A DNA stretch of 64,000 nt from JBCCVH01 sp942492555 (lineage in GTDB: Bacteria > Bacteroidota > Bacteroidia > Cytophagales > Amoebophilaceae): assembly GCA_942492555.1 (NCBI GenBank), contig CALOEX010000014.1, forward strand, positions 1 through 64,000. The letters run 5' to 3'. Below, piece by piece: positions 8,491 to 17,144 of the stretch (position 1 is its first letter; each line of letters opens with the position of its first letter). The position numbers and the translations under genes were made by a program. A model generated the notes under the pieces. It did no database searches. It was given only the letters and a program-made list of their open reading frames with translations, and had not been told where the DNA came from.

Positions 8491-8871
8491 ATGCAACTCA
8501 CACACGTACCCCTCATTGTAAAAAACCAAGACGAAGCCTTAAAATTTTTCGTAGAAAAATTAGGCTTTGAAAAAAAAGACGATAGCCCTATGGGAAAAGA
8601 TCGCTGGCTAACAGTTTGCTGTAAAGGACAACCCATAGAAATTGTACTCCAAATGCCACACTGGGGACCAGAAAAAGCCTCTATACAAGAACGTACAGCT
8701 ATGATTGGTAAACAGAGCTTTTGTTTCTCCTCACCAGACATAGCACAAGACCATAAAAAACTCCTAAGCAAAGGAGTTAAAATACTGGGCCAACCTACAA
8801 TAGAACCATGGGGAAAACAGCTCTTATTTGAAGACCTTTATGGCAACGTCTATGTTTTGGTAGGAAAATAA
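8491..8871 (+). CDS. VOC-family (glyoxalase/bleomycin-resistance-like) protein
   Basis: 126 residues forming one vicinal-oxygen-chelate unit made of two beta-alpha-beta-beta-beta modules. The start MQLTHVPLIVKNQDEALKFF (possible metal ligand His5) and the end LLFEDLYGNVYVLV (possible ligand Glu114) are characteristic. This subgroup includes extradiol-dioxygenase-like and glyoxalase-like proteins; the substrate cannot be read from the sequence. It converges with rimM, 20 bases apart. Confidence 0.85.
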   Translation: MQLTHVPLIVKNQDEALKFFVEKLGFEKKDDSPMGKDRWLTVCCKGQPIEIVLQMPHWGPEKASIQERTAMIGKQSFCFSSPDIAQDHKKLLSKGVKILGQPTIEPWGKQLLFEDLYGNVYVLVGK

Positions 8872-8890
8872 ACACATCATGGCAAAAATA

Positions 8891-9427
8891 TCACTCAATT
8901 TTTGCAGGATATTGTAAAGTCTCTAACAACTCAAGAGACAATGAGGTAACAATTATTTTTTTGGTGGGATTTACTTGCTTCACAAAATGCTCGTGCAAAG
9001 GCATATAAAAAGCTCGTTCTTGTTTTCTGATACAAAGCAACATTTGCAAACCCTTTTCCACAGCAACAACCTCCCCCAAAGCACCATGCTGCTCATCATA
9101 TACAGCATATCCCAAAAACCCTTGATCCATCTTTGCAATTTCAGCACGCACAACATCAGCATCAGCAAAAAGAGTACAATTATGCCATTTTTTAGCCTCT
9201 GTCCTTTCTGCAATCTCCAACAACTGCAACGTAGCATAATCTGTTTGCGGTTGCCAAAGAGACACCCTATAAGGAATATAAGTATGTTGCTGATAGATGT
9301 ACACAACAGAAAGAAAAGTAGGTATATTAGGATACTTCAACGCTATAATCATTTCACCATGCAACCCACGCACCTTGTTTATTGTCCCTATTTGTTCGTA
9401 ACCATTGGGTTGAGGAAAATGAGCCAT
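8891..9427 (-). CDS. rimM: ribosome maturation factor RimM
   Basis: 178 residues from the Met at 9427. The N-terminal RimM domain begins with EQIGTINKVRGLHGEM. The C-terminal PRC-barrel has LGYAVYDEQHGALGEV and the ending typical of RimM. It binds ribosomal protein S19 and helps mature the 30S head. A longer frame starting at 9526 would translate the tRNA-Ala gene and is not credible, so I chose the start at 9425-9427. The usual partners rpsP and trmD are not adjacent. Confidence 0.93.
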   Translation of the reverse strand: MAHFPQPNGYEQIGTINKVRGLHGEMIIALKYPNIPTFLSVVYIYQQHTYIPYRVSLWQPQTDYATLQLLEIAERTEAKKWHNCTLFADADVVRAEIAKMDQGFLGYAVYDEQHGALGEVVAVEKGLQMLLCIRKQERAFYMPLHEHFVKQVNPTKKIIVTSLSLELLETLQYPAKIE

Positions 9428-9450
9428 GTACCTACAAGTAAAAAAAACAG

Positions 9451-9524
9451 TGGAGAATAGGGGGGTCGAACCCCTGACCTCTTGCGTGCAAAGCAAGCGC
9501 TCTTCCAACTGAGCTAATTCCCCC
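9451..9524 (-). tRNA. tRNA-Ala (anticodon TGC)
   Basis: A complete cloverleaf on the minus strand. The acceptor stem GGGGAAT pairs with ATTCTCC and includes the G3:U70 wobble that specifies alanine. The D-arm is AGCTCAGTTGGAAGAGC, the anticodon stem-loop is CTTGC-TTTGCAC-GCAAG with anticodon TGC, and the T-arm contains GTTCGAC. The discriminator is A and CCA is not encoded. It lies 24 bases upstream of rimM. Confidence 0.97.
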
Positions 9525-9554
9525 AATACACAGTGGTATAAGAGATACCAGAAT

Positions 9555-10787
9555 TTATTTTTTACGTTTCTTAGAACTCATTACCCAAAAACCGAGCAAC
9601 AATAAACCCAACAACAATAATATCACATAAAACATGTTGTACATAGTATCACTGCCACTTGTTGCAACAACAACATCTTTTACCACTACTGGCTTTGCAT
9701 TTTTTTTGAAAAACTTACCGTAGACAAAATAAGTTCCTACAGCAACAACTCCAAACAATCCAGTTTTACTAAAAAATTTTTTGCCCAAAGACTTATAATT
9801 CTCTACATGCGTTACATAATTTTTCACTCCTAGAAAAGCTTTCTTAGGATCTTGAACTACTTGGCTTACTGTTTCTTTTGTGGTTTTAGCCATTTCTTGT
9901 ACTACTGGCTTTGATTCTTGAACCGCTGTTTTTAGTAATGCATCAGTATTTTTTAGATTAATGAATAACGCTTTCATAGCACTGCCGATTTCCACAAAAT
10001 TCCTGGTTTTCCAAGCTTCAGATGCAGTAGTAACAAACAATCCCAAAAATCCAGCGATAACCCCTTTGGAAACTGGTGGAAGAACCTCTGGCAAGTAAAA
10101 AACTTGGGCGTTTTTCCCTTGCAAAATAGCCAATTTTGATGCGAACTCTTGGCACCTATTCAATACTGCATCGTTGGCGGAATTTTGATCTCGAATATTC
10201 ATAAGCCTCCTTGAAATATTTTCACACTCTTTTTTAAAATTTTCTGCATTTGGGTCTAGCATAGCAATGCTATTTGCTACTTGTTCTATTGAAGGAACAA
10301 GCACGAGAAGATTTTGGTGTGAAGATGATGTGTTCTCTTGAACCTTTTTTTGGTCTGTTTTCTTATTAATTTTTTGTTTCTCTAACAAGTCCTCTGGGCT
10401 TTCTTCTTTCACCTTGTTTACCTTCTCTATATAAACATTTACAGCCCCAAACTCCTTCTCCAACTTCTCTGCTTGCGCTAAAAGATTGTCAACTTTTTCT
10501 CCACCTTCCTTCATGCCCAAAATCATTTCCTGCAATTTGTTTAAATTTTTAACCTTTTCATTATAAACACTCTGATGTTTCTGAATATATTCTTGTACAG
10601 ATTCAGGTACATTATCTGAGATAGGATTTTTTTCCATATAGGCTTGACAATCCCCAACATACTTGTCCAGTTTTTCAATCTGGTCTTTGATTTTTTGCGT
10701 TTTTTTTGTAGGAACATCATGAGCAACTAGCAATGTAGCACCATGAGCCAATAAAATCAGCAACAACATACCTACGATTTTCTTCAT
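9555..10787 (-). CDS. hypothetical exported coiled-coil protein with C-terminal anchor
   Basis: About 410 residues from the Met at 10787 (an ATG four codons upstream also exists). A signal peptide (KKIVGMLLLILLAHGATLLV) leads into a lysine/glutamate-rich coiled-coil region (about residues 25-230). Two weaker hydrophobic patches (around VIAGFLGLFV and LFGVVAVGTYFVYG) precede a final transmembrane helix FYVILLLLGLLLLGFWV with a basic tail SSKKRKK. This arrangement of signal, coiled coil and C-terminal helix with lysine tail recurs in other genes here. No known domain recognised. Confidence 0.7.
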   Translation of the reverse strand: MKKIVGMLLLILLAHGATLLVAHDVPTKKTQKIKDQIEKLDKYVGDCQAYMEKNPISDNVPESVQEYIQKHQSVYNEKVKNLNKLQEMILGMKEGGEKVDNLLAQAEKLEKEFGAVNVYIEKVNKVKEESPEDLLEKQKINKKTDQKKVQENTSSSHQNLLVLVPSIEQVANSIAMLDPNAENFKKECENISRRLMNIRDQNSANDAVLNRCQEFASKLAILQGKNAQVFYLPEVLPPVSKGVIAGFLGLFVTTASEAWKTRNFVEIGSAMKALFINLKNTDALLKTAVQESKPVVQEMAKTTKETVSQVVQDPKKAFLGVKNYVTHVENYKSLGKKFFSKTGLFGVVAVGTYFVYGKFFKKNAKPVVVKDVVVATSGSDTMYNMFYVILLLLGLLLLGFWVMSSKKRKK

Positions 10788-10901
10788 TTTCAGTACCATT
10801 ATCCAAAAATTTTAAAATAAACCTCAACCCATCAACATGGATTTTAAAGAGGGTAAATATACAACATTTTCAAACAAAAAAGAAAATGACATATTTTTCC
10901 A

Positions 10902-11645
10902 CTAAACATATTGACGTGCTTCATAAAGTAACCCGACAAACCATACACAATTCATCACACACAACAGCAACACAATCATCAATTCAACCAACTTCAAATG
11001 CCCATTTTTATATTCTTGGACCATACGCCATGAAAGCACACAAAAATTAGCTACCCTAAACATAAAATAAGACATTATCGCCACCACACCAAAAAGTTTA
11101 AAAAAAAACGTTTTGTTCACAATCTCATCTTGGCGAAACGCCAATACATAATTCAAAAAAATAGTAGGAATTTCCGCCAAAACACCCATAGCAATATAAT
11201 CTGCATACCTAGCCGTGTAATACGTTACCACAAAAAACAACAGATGATGCAACATAAACACAACATGCTTACACCAAAAATCCTTCCACAAAACACCTCC
11301 ATACACCTCATACAACAAATACCCCGTATCATACAAAAGATATCCCCTCGAAATACCCAACAACAACGCAAATAATTTCGTATCAATCTTTTTTTTCAGA
11401 TAAAGAACAGCCACTCCCACAATAGGAACACAATGCAAAAACGTCGCTATAACCTTGCGTAACTTATACGCTTGCACCCTATATGCAACACCACTATACT
11501 CCATTCCCAAGCACCAAGAATAGAAAAAAAACACCCCTACATCCAACAAAAAACACAGGATAGTAACCTTTTCCCTCTTGTATACACACCTCCCCCTAGA
11601 CATACAACTACCATAAGAAGCAACATCAACATAATTTTTCAGCAT
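10902..11645 (-). CDS. TLC-domain-like multi-pass membrane protein
   Basis: 247 residues with about seven hydrophobic helices. The middle of the protein resembles the TLC (TRAM/LAG1/CLN8) domain, as in the TLCD4/TMEM56 group: YDTGYLLYEVYGG, then KHVVFMLHHLLFFVVTYY (the His-His helix), then GVLAEIPTIFLNYVLAFRQ and a helix ending in RVANFCVLSW. Such proteins are mainly eukaryotic and act in lipid sensing or synthesis in the endoplasmic reticulum. If right, this is a candidate horizontal acquisition from a host. The assignment rests on motif order and topology and has not been tested by a search. It sits in a minus-strand row of membrane protein genes. Confidence 0.55.
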   Translation of the reverse strand: MLKNYVDVASYGSCMSRGRCVYKREKVTILCFLLDVGVFFFYSWCLGMEYSGVAYRVQAYKLRKVIATFLHCVPIVGVAVLYLKKKIDTKLFALLLGISRGYLLYDTGYLLYEVYGGVLWKDFWCKHVVFMLHHLLFFVVTYYTARYADYIAMGVLAEIPTIFLNYVLAFRQDEIVNKTFFFKLFGVVAIMSYFMFRVANFCVLSWRMVQEYKNGHLKLVELMIVLLLCVMNCVWFVGLLYEARQYV

Positions 11646-11725
11646 TATTTTAAAAGTAAACTAAAGGAAATCACATACAGCAAGACAAAGCTATCCATTT
11701 ATAAAAAAACAAGCAAAAAAAACCA

Positions 11726-12979
11726 CTATTTTCCCCTTTGCAAACAAGATCGATTCCTCAACAAAAAAAGCAATAAATACACCAAAGGCGTATCACATAA
11801 CGCCAACACCATCTTACCAAAAAACTCATGCATAGACAATCGCCACCATACATCCCAAGACAATCCATCTACAGCAGAAAAAACCAACCGCAAACCCCAC
11901 GCCAGCACCGCAAAAAGAACAGTATCCACCCATTGACTCACAACAGTACCCACATTATTACGCAACCACAAATAACGCCCTTGGGTACGCACACGCAAAA
12001 AATCAAAGAGATACACATCCAAACACTGAGCAACAACATACGTAATCATCGAAGCCACCACCGTAATTTCAACAAAAGAAAAACTCTCATAAAACAAACC
12101 ATCAGCAACAGGCAAAAAAGCACACACACGAAAACCATGGCAACAAAAAACCACAACCATCAGCACCATATTAGTAAGCAAACCACACCATATCACCAGC
12201 ATAGTATAAGCAACACCATACAATTCCGACAACACATCCGTACACACAAACGTCAAAGCATACACAAAAAGAGAAGCTGTCACACTATACCCCAAAAACG
12301 ACACATGCTTTACCACCAACAAATGAGTCATCAAATAAGCCATACAAAAAAAAAGCACCAAACCCTGATACCTACCCTCTATAACAACCACCACCCTTTC
12401 CATAGACACCCCTACACAAAAAGCCAACAACAACACAACCAACACCACCCCATAGCCCAGCAACAAACCCAGCACATTCCCCAACGGCAAAAACATAAAC
12501 AAACAACCCACCACCTGCCAAAACACATTCAAAACCATATGAAAAAACAGATAACCATACCCCCCATTGCAAACCAAAATTCCCTCCACCAACCCATACA
12601 CAGCAAAAGAAACCCCAAAAACAGCTAATACCTCCCAAGGAAACCTAGCTTCCCACAAAGCAATCTTTGCCATACTCGTATCCACAGCAGGAAAAACATG
12701 CAAAACCCCCCAAGAAAACAACACAAAAAACAAAAAAGCAACAATAGAAAACAACAAAACACGCCAAGCATAGCCACGCCCATACACATAAGTAACACCA
12801 TACAACAACCCCCAATACCCACCATGCAACAAAACACCATAAGAACAAGCAAAGCCACCCACACAAACATAGCAGTTAGCAAGCGCAAAACCCATAACCA
12901 AAAAAACAGCAAAAAAAACATGGACAAAAACAGGCAAGGCATTTACAAAACGTGCAAACCCAACAGATAGAGACTTCAT
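11726..12979 (-). CDS. double-length YhhQ/VUT-type transporter (queuosine precursor uptake)
   Basis: 417 residues, nearly all membrane-embedded. The C-terminal half (about 205-400) has the family features: FVCTDVLSELYGVAYTMLV, and AQCLDVYLFDFLRVRTQGRY followed by LWLRNNVGTVVSQWVDTVLF. YhhQ proteins import queuosine precursors such as preQ0/preQ1 and are usually about 220-240 residues. The N-terminal 200 residues add about six helices whose order looks like a degenerate second copy of the same fold (weak similarity around SWGVLHVFPAV and FPWEVLAVFGVSFAVYGLVE), but they lack the Asp-Glu and Asn-Asn motifs. An internal duplication with one decayed half is my inference. Confidence 0.75.
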   Translation of the reverse strand: MKSLSVGFARFVNALPVFVHVFFAVFLVMGFALANCYVCVGGFACSYGVLLHGGYWGLLYGVTYVYGRGYAWRVLLFSIVAFLFFVLFSWGVLHVFPAVDTSMAKIALWEARFPWEVLAVFGVSFAVYGLVEGILVCNGGYGYLFFHMVLNVFWQVVGCLFMFLPLGNVLGLLLGYGVVLVVLLLAFCVGVSMERVVVVIEGRYQGLVLFFCMAYLMTHLLVVKHVSFLGYSVTASLFVYALTFVCTDVLSELYGVAYTMLVIWCGLLTNMVLMVVVFCCHGFRVCAFLPVADGLFYESFSFVEITVVASMITYVVAQCLDVYLFDFLRVRTQGRYLWLRNNVGTVVSQWVDTVLFAVLAWGLRLVFSAVDGLSWDVWWRLSMHEFFGKMVLALCDTPLVYLLLFLLRNRSCLQRGK

Positions 12980-13070
12980 ATCACAAAATTAAAGCCAAAA
13001 ATACACCAAACGACAAAAAACTACCAGCATCCCAGCAAAATTTTGCTCAATTCACCACTTTTGTCCCCAA

Positions 13071-13631
13071 TTACTTAATCCATTTATCTCCATCATGCAC
13101 CCCTAAAATCAACAAATCATCCCTATGCTTTTTAATATAGTCATAAATATAGCGAGAACGGAAATAAGAGTCAACATGATACGCAACATACACCCTCTCC
13201 AGATACGTACGCTCATCATCATTCAGAGAATCCTTGGCATCTCTACCAGAAAGAAAAGGTTCATTTTTCCCATACACCTCCATAACATCACTGAGTACAT
13301 TCCTTCTTAGATAGTCTCCAATAACCTCAAAAGCACGCATTGCATCTCCTAAATAAGCATCTTGATACGCTTGCAAATACTTAATAAAACCACCAAAAGC
13401 AATAGGACCATCAATCAGCTTAAACAACACAAATATCACACGTTGTGGCTTATTCATCCTAGAAATATCCCCATCCTTAAGATCCATATCATAATACGCC
13501 TTCACAATTCTTTTATATAAAAATTGAAACTGATACTTTTTAGGAAGTGCATAAAAAGCGCTTTCATTAACTTTGATACGACAAGTACCATCTGGCATGT
13601 CCACAATTTTATATTTAACAGTATATAACAT
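13071..13631 (-). CDS. DUF4375-like hypothetical protein
   Basis: 186 residues, soluble. The centre (residues about 75-115) reads IAFGGFIKYLQAYQDAYLGD and AMRAFEVIGDYLRRNVL. This resembles the helical GGF...A...IGA core of the DUF4375/DMP19-like family, whose function is poorly known. A charged C-terminal tail of about 70 residues follows. It lies between two transporter genes on the same strand. Confidence 0.55.
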   Translation of the reverse strand: MLYTVKYKIVDMPDGTCRIKVNESAFYALPKKYQFQFLYKRIVKAYYDMDLKDGDISRMNKPQRVIFVLFKLIDGPIAFGGFIKYLQAYQDAYLGDAMRAFEVIGDYLRRNVLSDVMEVYGKNEPFLSGRDAKDSLNDDERTYLERVYVAYHVDSYFRSRYIYDYIKKHRDDLLILGVHDGDKWIK

Positions 13632-13698
13632 AATAATTTTTCACATTAAATTTCATAACATACAATGTTAGAAAAATAGGCCTTAAAATCCAAATATA

Positions 13699-14934
13699 TT
13701 ACGGAAAGAAACAATAAATAATCACTTTTGTAATACCACACGTCCCCAAAGTACCCACCAAACCCGCCAACAAAAAACTATGGTTCACCACCCACCTCCC
13801 CACTTTAATCGTCCTCCCATCATCAAAACCACGTGCAGCAACCATAGTAGGATAACTCGGCAACACATAAAAACTATTAGCAGCCGGCACTAAAAACAAC
13901 AAAGTCCAAGGATCCATACCCAACAACCCCAAAGGCAACATCATCTGCAACGTAGCACTTTGGCTACTCGTCACCACAGTCATGACAAACAAAAGCAATC
14001 CCCACTGCCAAGGAAATACCAAACAAGATAACCATCTTTGTATCGTAGCTTTATGGTACTCAAAAAAACTATTACTCAACCAAGAAACCCCCAACAATAC
14101 AATCACTGCCTGCATCCCTACTTTAAAGACACGAGTCTGTAACACCCGCTCACGATCCACAAAAAACGCAATACACCCAGCTATCGACAACAAAACCAAA
14201 GCATTAAAATACACAACATCCACACGCTCACCCAGCCAAAAATGCACCAACACCATCCCCAAAACCCCCAAGGAAAAAATACACAAACAACGCAACGCCA
14301 TTTTCCTATCAAAATCACCCTCTTCTTCCCCCCCTACCAAACTACAAAAACCCACTGGCGAACCCAAACGATTTGCCACCCACGTAGCCATACAAGTACC
14401 CACCAAAGTAGCAGGCAAAAAAACCATTACCAACTCCCTGAATCCAAACCCTTTAAAAACAGTAAGCAAAATACCCGTAGCCGCCGAAAGAGGACTTGCC
14501 AAAATCGCTTGTTGCGAAGCAATAACACTCGCTACCAATGGACGTACAGCAGGGGTGCCACTCCTTTTCGCCATCCGTGCAATAATGGGAAACAAAGGAT
14601 AGATAATATGACTTGTACCAACCAAAAATACACACCCATAGCTTAAAAAAGCACTCAACCACGTCACATAACCAGGATAACGCATCAAAAGCTTTCCTGC
14701 CCATGACACCAACAGATCAAATGTACCCGCAACCTCAAGCATAGCCGACATAATTGTAGCAGCCATAATCATTAACACCACTTTAAAAGAAGGAGTACCA
14801 AGAGACATACCAAACCCTACTACCAATAATAAAAGACCTAAACAACTCATGATACCAATGCCTATACCCTTCTGTTTTATCCCTATAAAAATAGCACCTA
14901 AAACAACGGCAAGTTGTATAAAAAAATCTACCAT
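13699..14934 (-). CDS. anaerobic C4-dicarboxylate transporter, DcuA/DcuB family
   Basis: 411 residues from the Met at 14934 (MVDFFIQLAVVLGAIFIGI), which matches the usual N-terminus of the family better than the upstream ATG at 14976. About ten to eleven helices. Family-typical stretches include EVAGTFDLLVSWAGKLL, LVGTSHIIYPLFPIIARMAK and ASVIASQQAILASPLSAATG. DcuA/B exchange fumarate, malate or aspartate for succinate. In an intracellular bacterium this could import host dicarboxylates. Paralogue identity (A or B) cannot be decided here, so no symbol is given. Confidence 0.9.
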   Translation of the reverse strand: MVDFFIQLAVVLGAIFIGIKQKGIGIGIMSCLGLLLLVVGFGMSLGTPSFKVVLMIMAATIMSAMLEVAGTFDLLVSWAGKLLMRYPGYVTWLSAFLSYGCVFLVGTSHIIYPLFPIIARMAKRSGTPAVRPLVASVIASQQAILASPLSAATGILLTVFKGFGFRELVMVFLPATLVGTCMATWVANRLGSPVGFCSLVGGEEEGDFDRKMALRCLCIFSLGVLGMVLVHFWLGERVDVVYFNALVLLSIAGCIAFFVDRERVLQTRVFKVGMQAVIVLLGVSWLSNSFFEYHKATIQRWLSCLVFPWQWGLLLFVMTVVTSSQSATLQMMLPLGLLGMDPWTLLFLVPAANSFYVLPSYPTMVAARGFDDGRTIKVGRWVVNHSFLLAGLVGTLGTCGITKVIIYCFFP

Positions 14935-15352
14935 GACACTTTTGTATATTTTATATATCCACCACAAAGCACACATAGTGTACTTACTCTAATGAGGGAG
15001 GTACATATTTAACTTTTTTTACCAGGCAAAAAAAATAGTTCACTAGGGCTTTTTTAACAAAAAAAGTTTTTAAATCCTAATATTCATTTACAGCTTTTTT
15101 GCTTAAATCCAATCTTTACAAATCTGCATCATCAGATTTTGATGATTGTGATTGCTTTGTCAACCCAAACCCTATTTTTTCCATGAAACTTGAAAAATAA
15201 TACACATCCTGTTTATCATCTCTAAACAAACATAATATCCAAATGATTGCCCTTCTAAATAAGACTTGTTAGAATCTATGTTCCACCATGTTTTTTCCCT
15301 TCCCACCTTTGGCTATTTCATAAGCTGTTTAATATCCTCTTGATCCAGTTGC
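14935..15352. other. gene-free gap with a possible decayed coding remnant
   Basis: No intact gene. On the minus strand, fragments in different frames read EIAKGGKGKNMVEH, SYLEGQSFGYYVCL and DDKQDVYYFSSFMEKIG. This suggests a decayed coding sequence between about 15105 and 15345, but I cannot name it. The A/T-rich part next to the Dcu gene shows nothing. Confidence 0.3.
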
Positions 15353-16594
15353 TTAGCCAGTGCTAATCCTAGTGTTTGACTCACTCTTTAAGGCTTTTAT
15401 TTCTTCTCTACAAGGATGGAATATTCCAAATAATTTTTCATAGAAGGAGAAAATTTTATAAGATTCCAATTTTTTTTTAGCATTATCAAGATTAGAGAGC
15501 GTATGAGTATACTCATCAGAATTTTTTCCAACTGTTGCTGCATAGATGCCTAGGGCTTTTTCGTATGCGGCGATAGCATCTGGATATTGCTGTTGGACAT
15601 AATATACCATGCCGAGATAAGAAAGGATATGTGCATAGTCAACATCTTCCTCTTCAACTGTTGCTTCATAGATGTCTAGGGCTTTTTCGTATGCGGCGAT
15701 AGCCTCTGGATATTGCTGTTGGGCGTAATATACCATGCCGAGATTAGAAAGGATATGTGCATAGTTAACATCTTCCTCTCCAACTGTTGCTTCATAGATG
15801 TCTAGGGCTTTTTCGTATTGGGCGATAGCCTCTGGATATTGCTGTTGGGCGTAATATACCATGCCGAGATTAGAAAGGATATCTGCATAGTCAACATCTT
15901 CCTCTCCAACTGTTGCTGCATAGATGTCTCGGGCTTTTTCGTATGCGGCGATAGCTTTCTTATATTTGCTCTGCTCGCAATATATTGTCCCCATGTTTTG
16001 ATGCGTTTGTGCAGTAATTTTTTTTGCTTTTTCTTCTGTTAGAACTAAGACTTTTTTGTAATAGTCAAAGGCCAAGGAGTCATTTTCCAAAAGGACAAAA
16101 ATATTACCCAGACTGTGTAGTTTGGCACTTTTTGTTTCAAGGTGGCCTGCTTGATGTTGCGCAAAGATTATGTTTTTGCTTATAGCATTTCTATACAAAC
16201 ATGTTGCTTGGGGAAGTGCATGACAGATTTGTAAAGCATGCAAAAAGATAGGGACCATTATATCATGCGGATGCTTTTTTGTATACTGGTCAATGAGCGT
16301 ATCAAACTCATTCTTGTTGTTTTTATTTTTCGCTGGAGAAATGTTGAGCAGTTTTTCTAGCATACCGGCTATTTGCTTAAGTGCTTTTTGAGATTCTGGA
16401 TTGTCATAATTTTTATTTTGGGTACGTAAAACATCAATGTTTTGCAAAAGAACATCCGTATCGTTGTTTTGCAAAAGAACATCCGTATCGTTTTTACGTT
16501 GCCAGAAGACAATACCACCACCCATAACGAGACACAAGACGAGCAAACTCATCAAGTATTTTACATATTTTCTTTTTTTGTTGAGTTTGTTCAT
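15353..16594 (-). CDS. membrane-anchored TPR repeat protein (kinesin-light-chain type)
   Basis: 413 residues. A basic start, then one transmembrane helix (YLMSLLVLCLVMGGGIVFW), so most of the protein faces the periplasm. A short direct duplication NDTDVLLQN follows. From about residue 180 there are 42-residue TPR units with the consensus YAHILSNLGMVYYAQQQYPE and AIAAYEKALDIYEATVGEED, the long TPR type of kinesin light chain and many symbiont proteins. Four units are nearly identical at DNA level. TPR arrays bind other proteins; a host-interaction role is inference. The C-terminal 40 residues are not repetitive. Confidence 0.85.
   Translation of the reverse strand: MNKLNKKRKYVKYLMSLLVLCLVMGGGIVFWQRKNDTDVLLQNNDTDVLLQNIDVLRTQNKNYDNPESQKALKQIAGMLEKLLNISPAKNKNNKNEFDTLIDQYTKKHPHDIMVPIFLHALQICHALPQATCLYRNAISKNIIFAQHQAGHLETKSAKLHSLGNIFVLLENDSLAFDYYKKVLVLTEEKAKKITAQTHQNMGTIYCEQSKYKKAIAAYEKARDIYAATVGEEDVDYADILSNLGMVYYAQQQYPEAIAQYEKALDIYEATVGEEDVNYAHILSNLGMVYYAQQQYPEAIAAYEKALDIYEATVEEEDVDYAHILSYLGMVYYVQQQYPDAIAAYEKALGIYAATVGKNSDEYTHTLSNLDNAKKKLESYKIFSFYEKLFGIFHPCREEIKALKSESNTRISTG
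15541..16044 (-). repeat. 126-bp tandem repeats inside the TPR gene
   Basis: Units beginning at 15541, 15667, 15793 and 15919 have the same period of 126 bases (42 codons) and differ at few positions; the last is more diverged. Near identity at the DNA level points to recent slippage or unequal crossover, so the repeat number may vary between strains. Confidence 0.85.
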
Positions 16595-16729
16595 GATGTT
16601 TCAAATTAAACAGGCAAATGTAAAGAAATTAAGCCATTTTTCATGACACAATTTAGAAAATCTCAATACTTTGCTGGGTAATTTTTCCTGATAATAGAGT
16701 CCGTTTATTGATAACAATCGGATTGGATC

Positions 16730-17049
16730 TTCTAAGAATATTCCTTCCAAGCTTCAATACCCTCCGACATTACGAAAAATCATGTATACAACAAATACTA
16801 TACAAAGCTTTCATCGTCAAATTAGAAAAATGACAAAGACCAAAAGAGTTTTTTCTGGGGATATGTCATTGATGAAATTACTCTATTGGGTACAGGAGAA
16901 TATAACTAAAAAATGGACGCGGCCCATACATAGTTGGGGCAAGATTTTATCGCAACTTTTTATTATATTTAAGAGTAGATTGGATTCAGAATCTACTATG
17001 AGACATCACATGAATTAATGAATAGTGACACAGTTGGCTAAACAGACTC
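16730..17049 (+). mobile_element. IS256-family transposase C-terminal remnant with terminal repeat
   Basis: The plus strand encodes the usual C-terminal end of an IS256/mutator-type transposase: YPPTLRKIMYTTNTIQSFHR, then GDMSLMKLLYWVQENITKKW and SWGKILSQLFIIF. It is followed by the element tip ending GTTGGCTAAACAGACTC at 17049. An inverted copy of the last about 150 bases is at 41771-41927. The N-terminal two thirds of the element are gone, so it cannot transpose. The rest of the 16595-17144 gap shows no gene. Confidence 0.85.
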
Positions 17050-17144
17050 AAAAAATAAAAATAAATAACTTTAATGAACTCAAGGAAGCAATTAAGCGAC
17101 TCAGAAAATATGATAACAAACCACTTTAATATAAATAGCTCGCC

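Noticed and set aside
9425..9526. Longer start for rimM at 9526
   Set aside because: The extra codons translate the tRNA-Ala gene; family similarity begins just after Met at 9427.
11828..12628. 266-codon plus-strand frame
   Set aside because: Opposite the YhhQ-type gene; low-complexity His/Gln/Thr product caused by A/C-rich composition.
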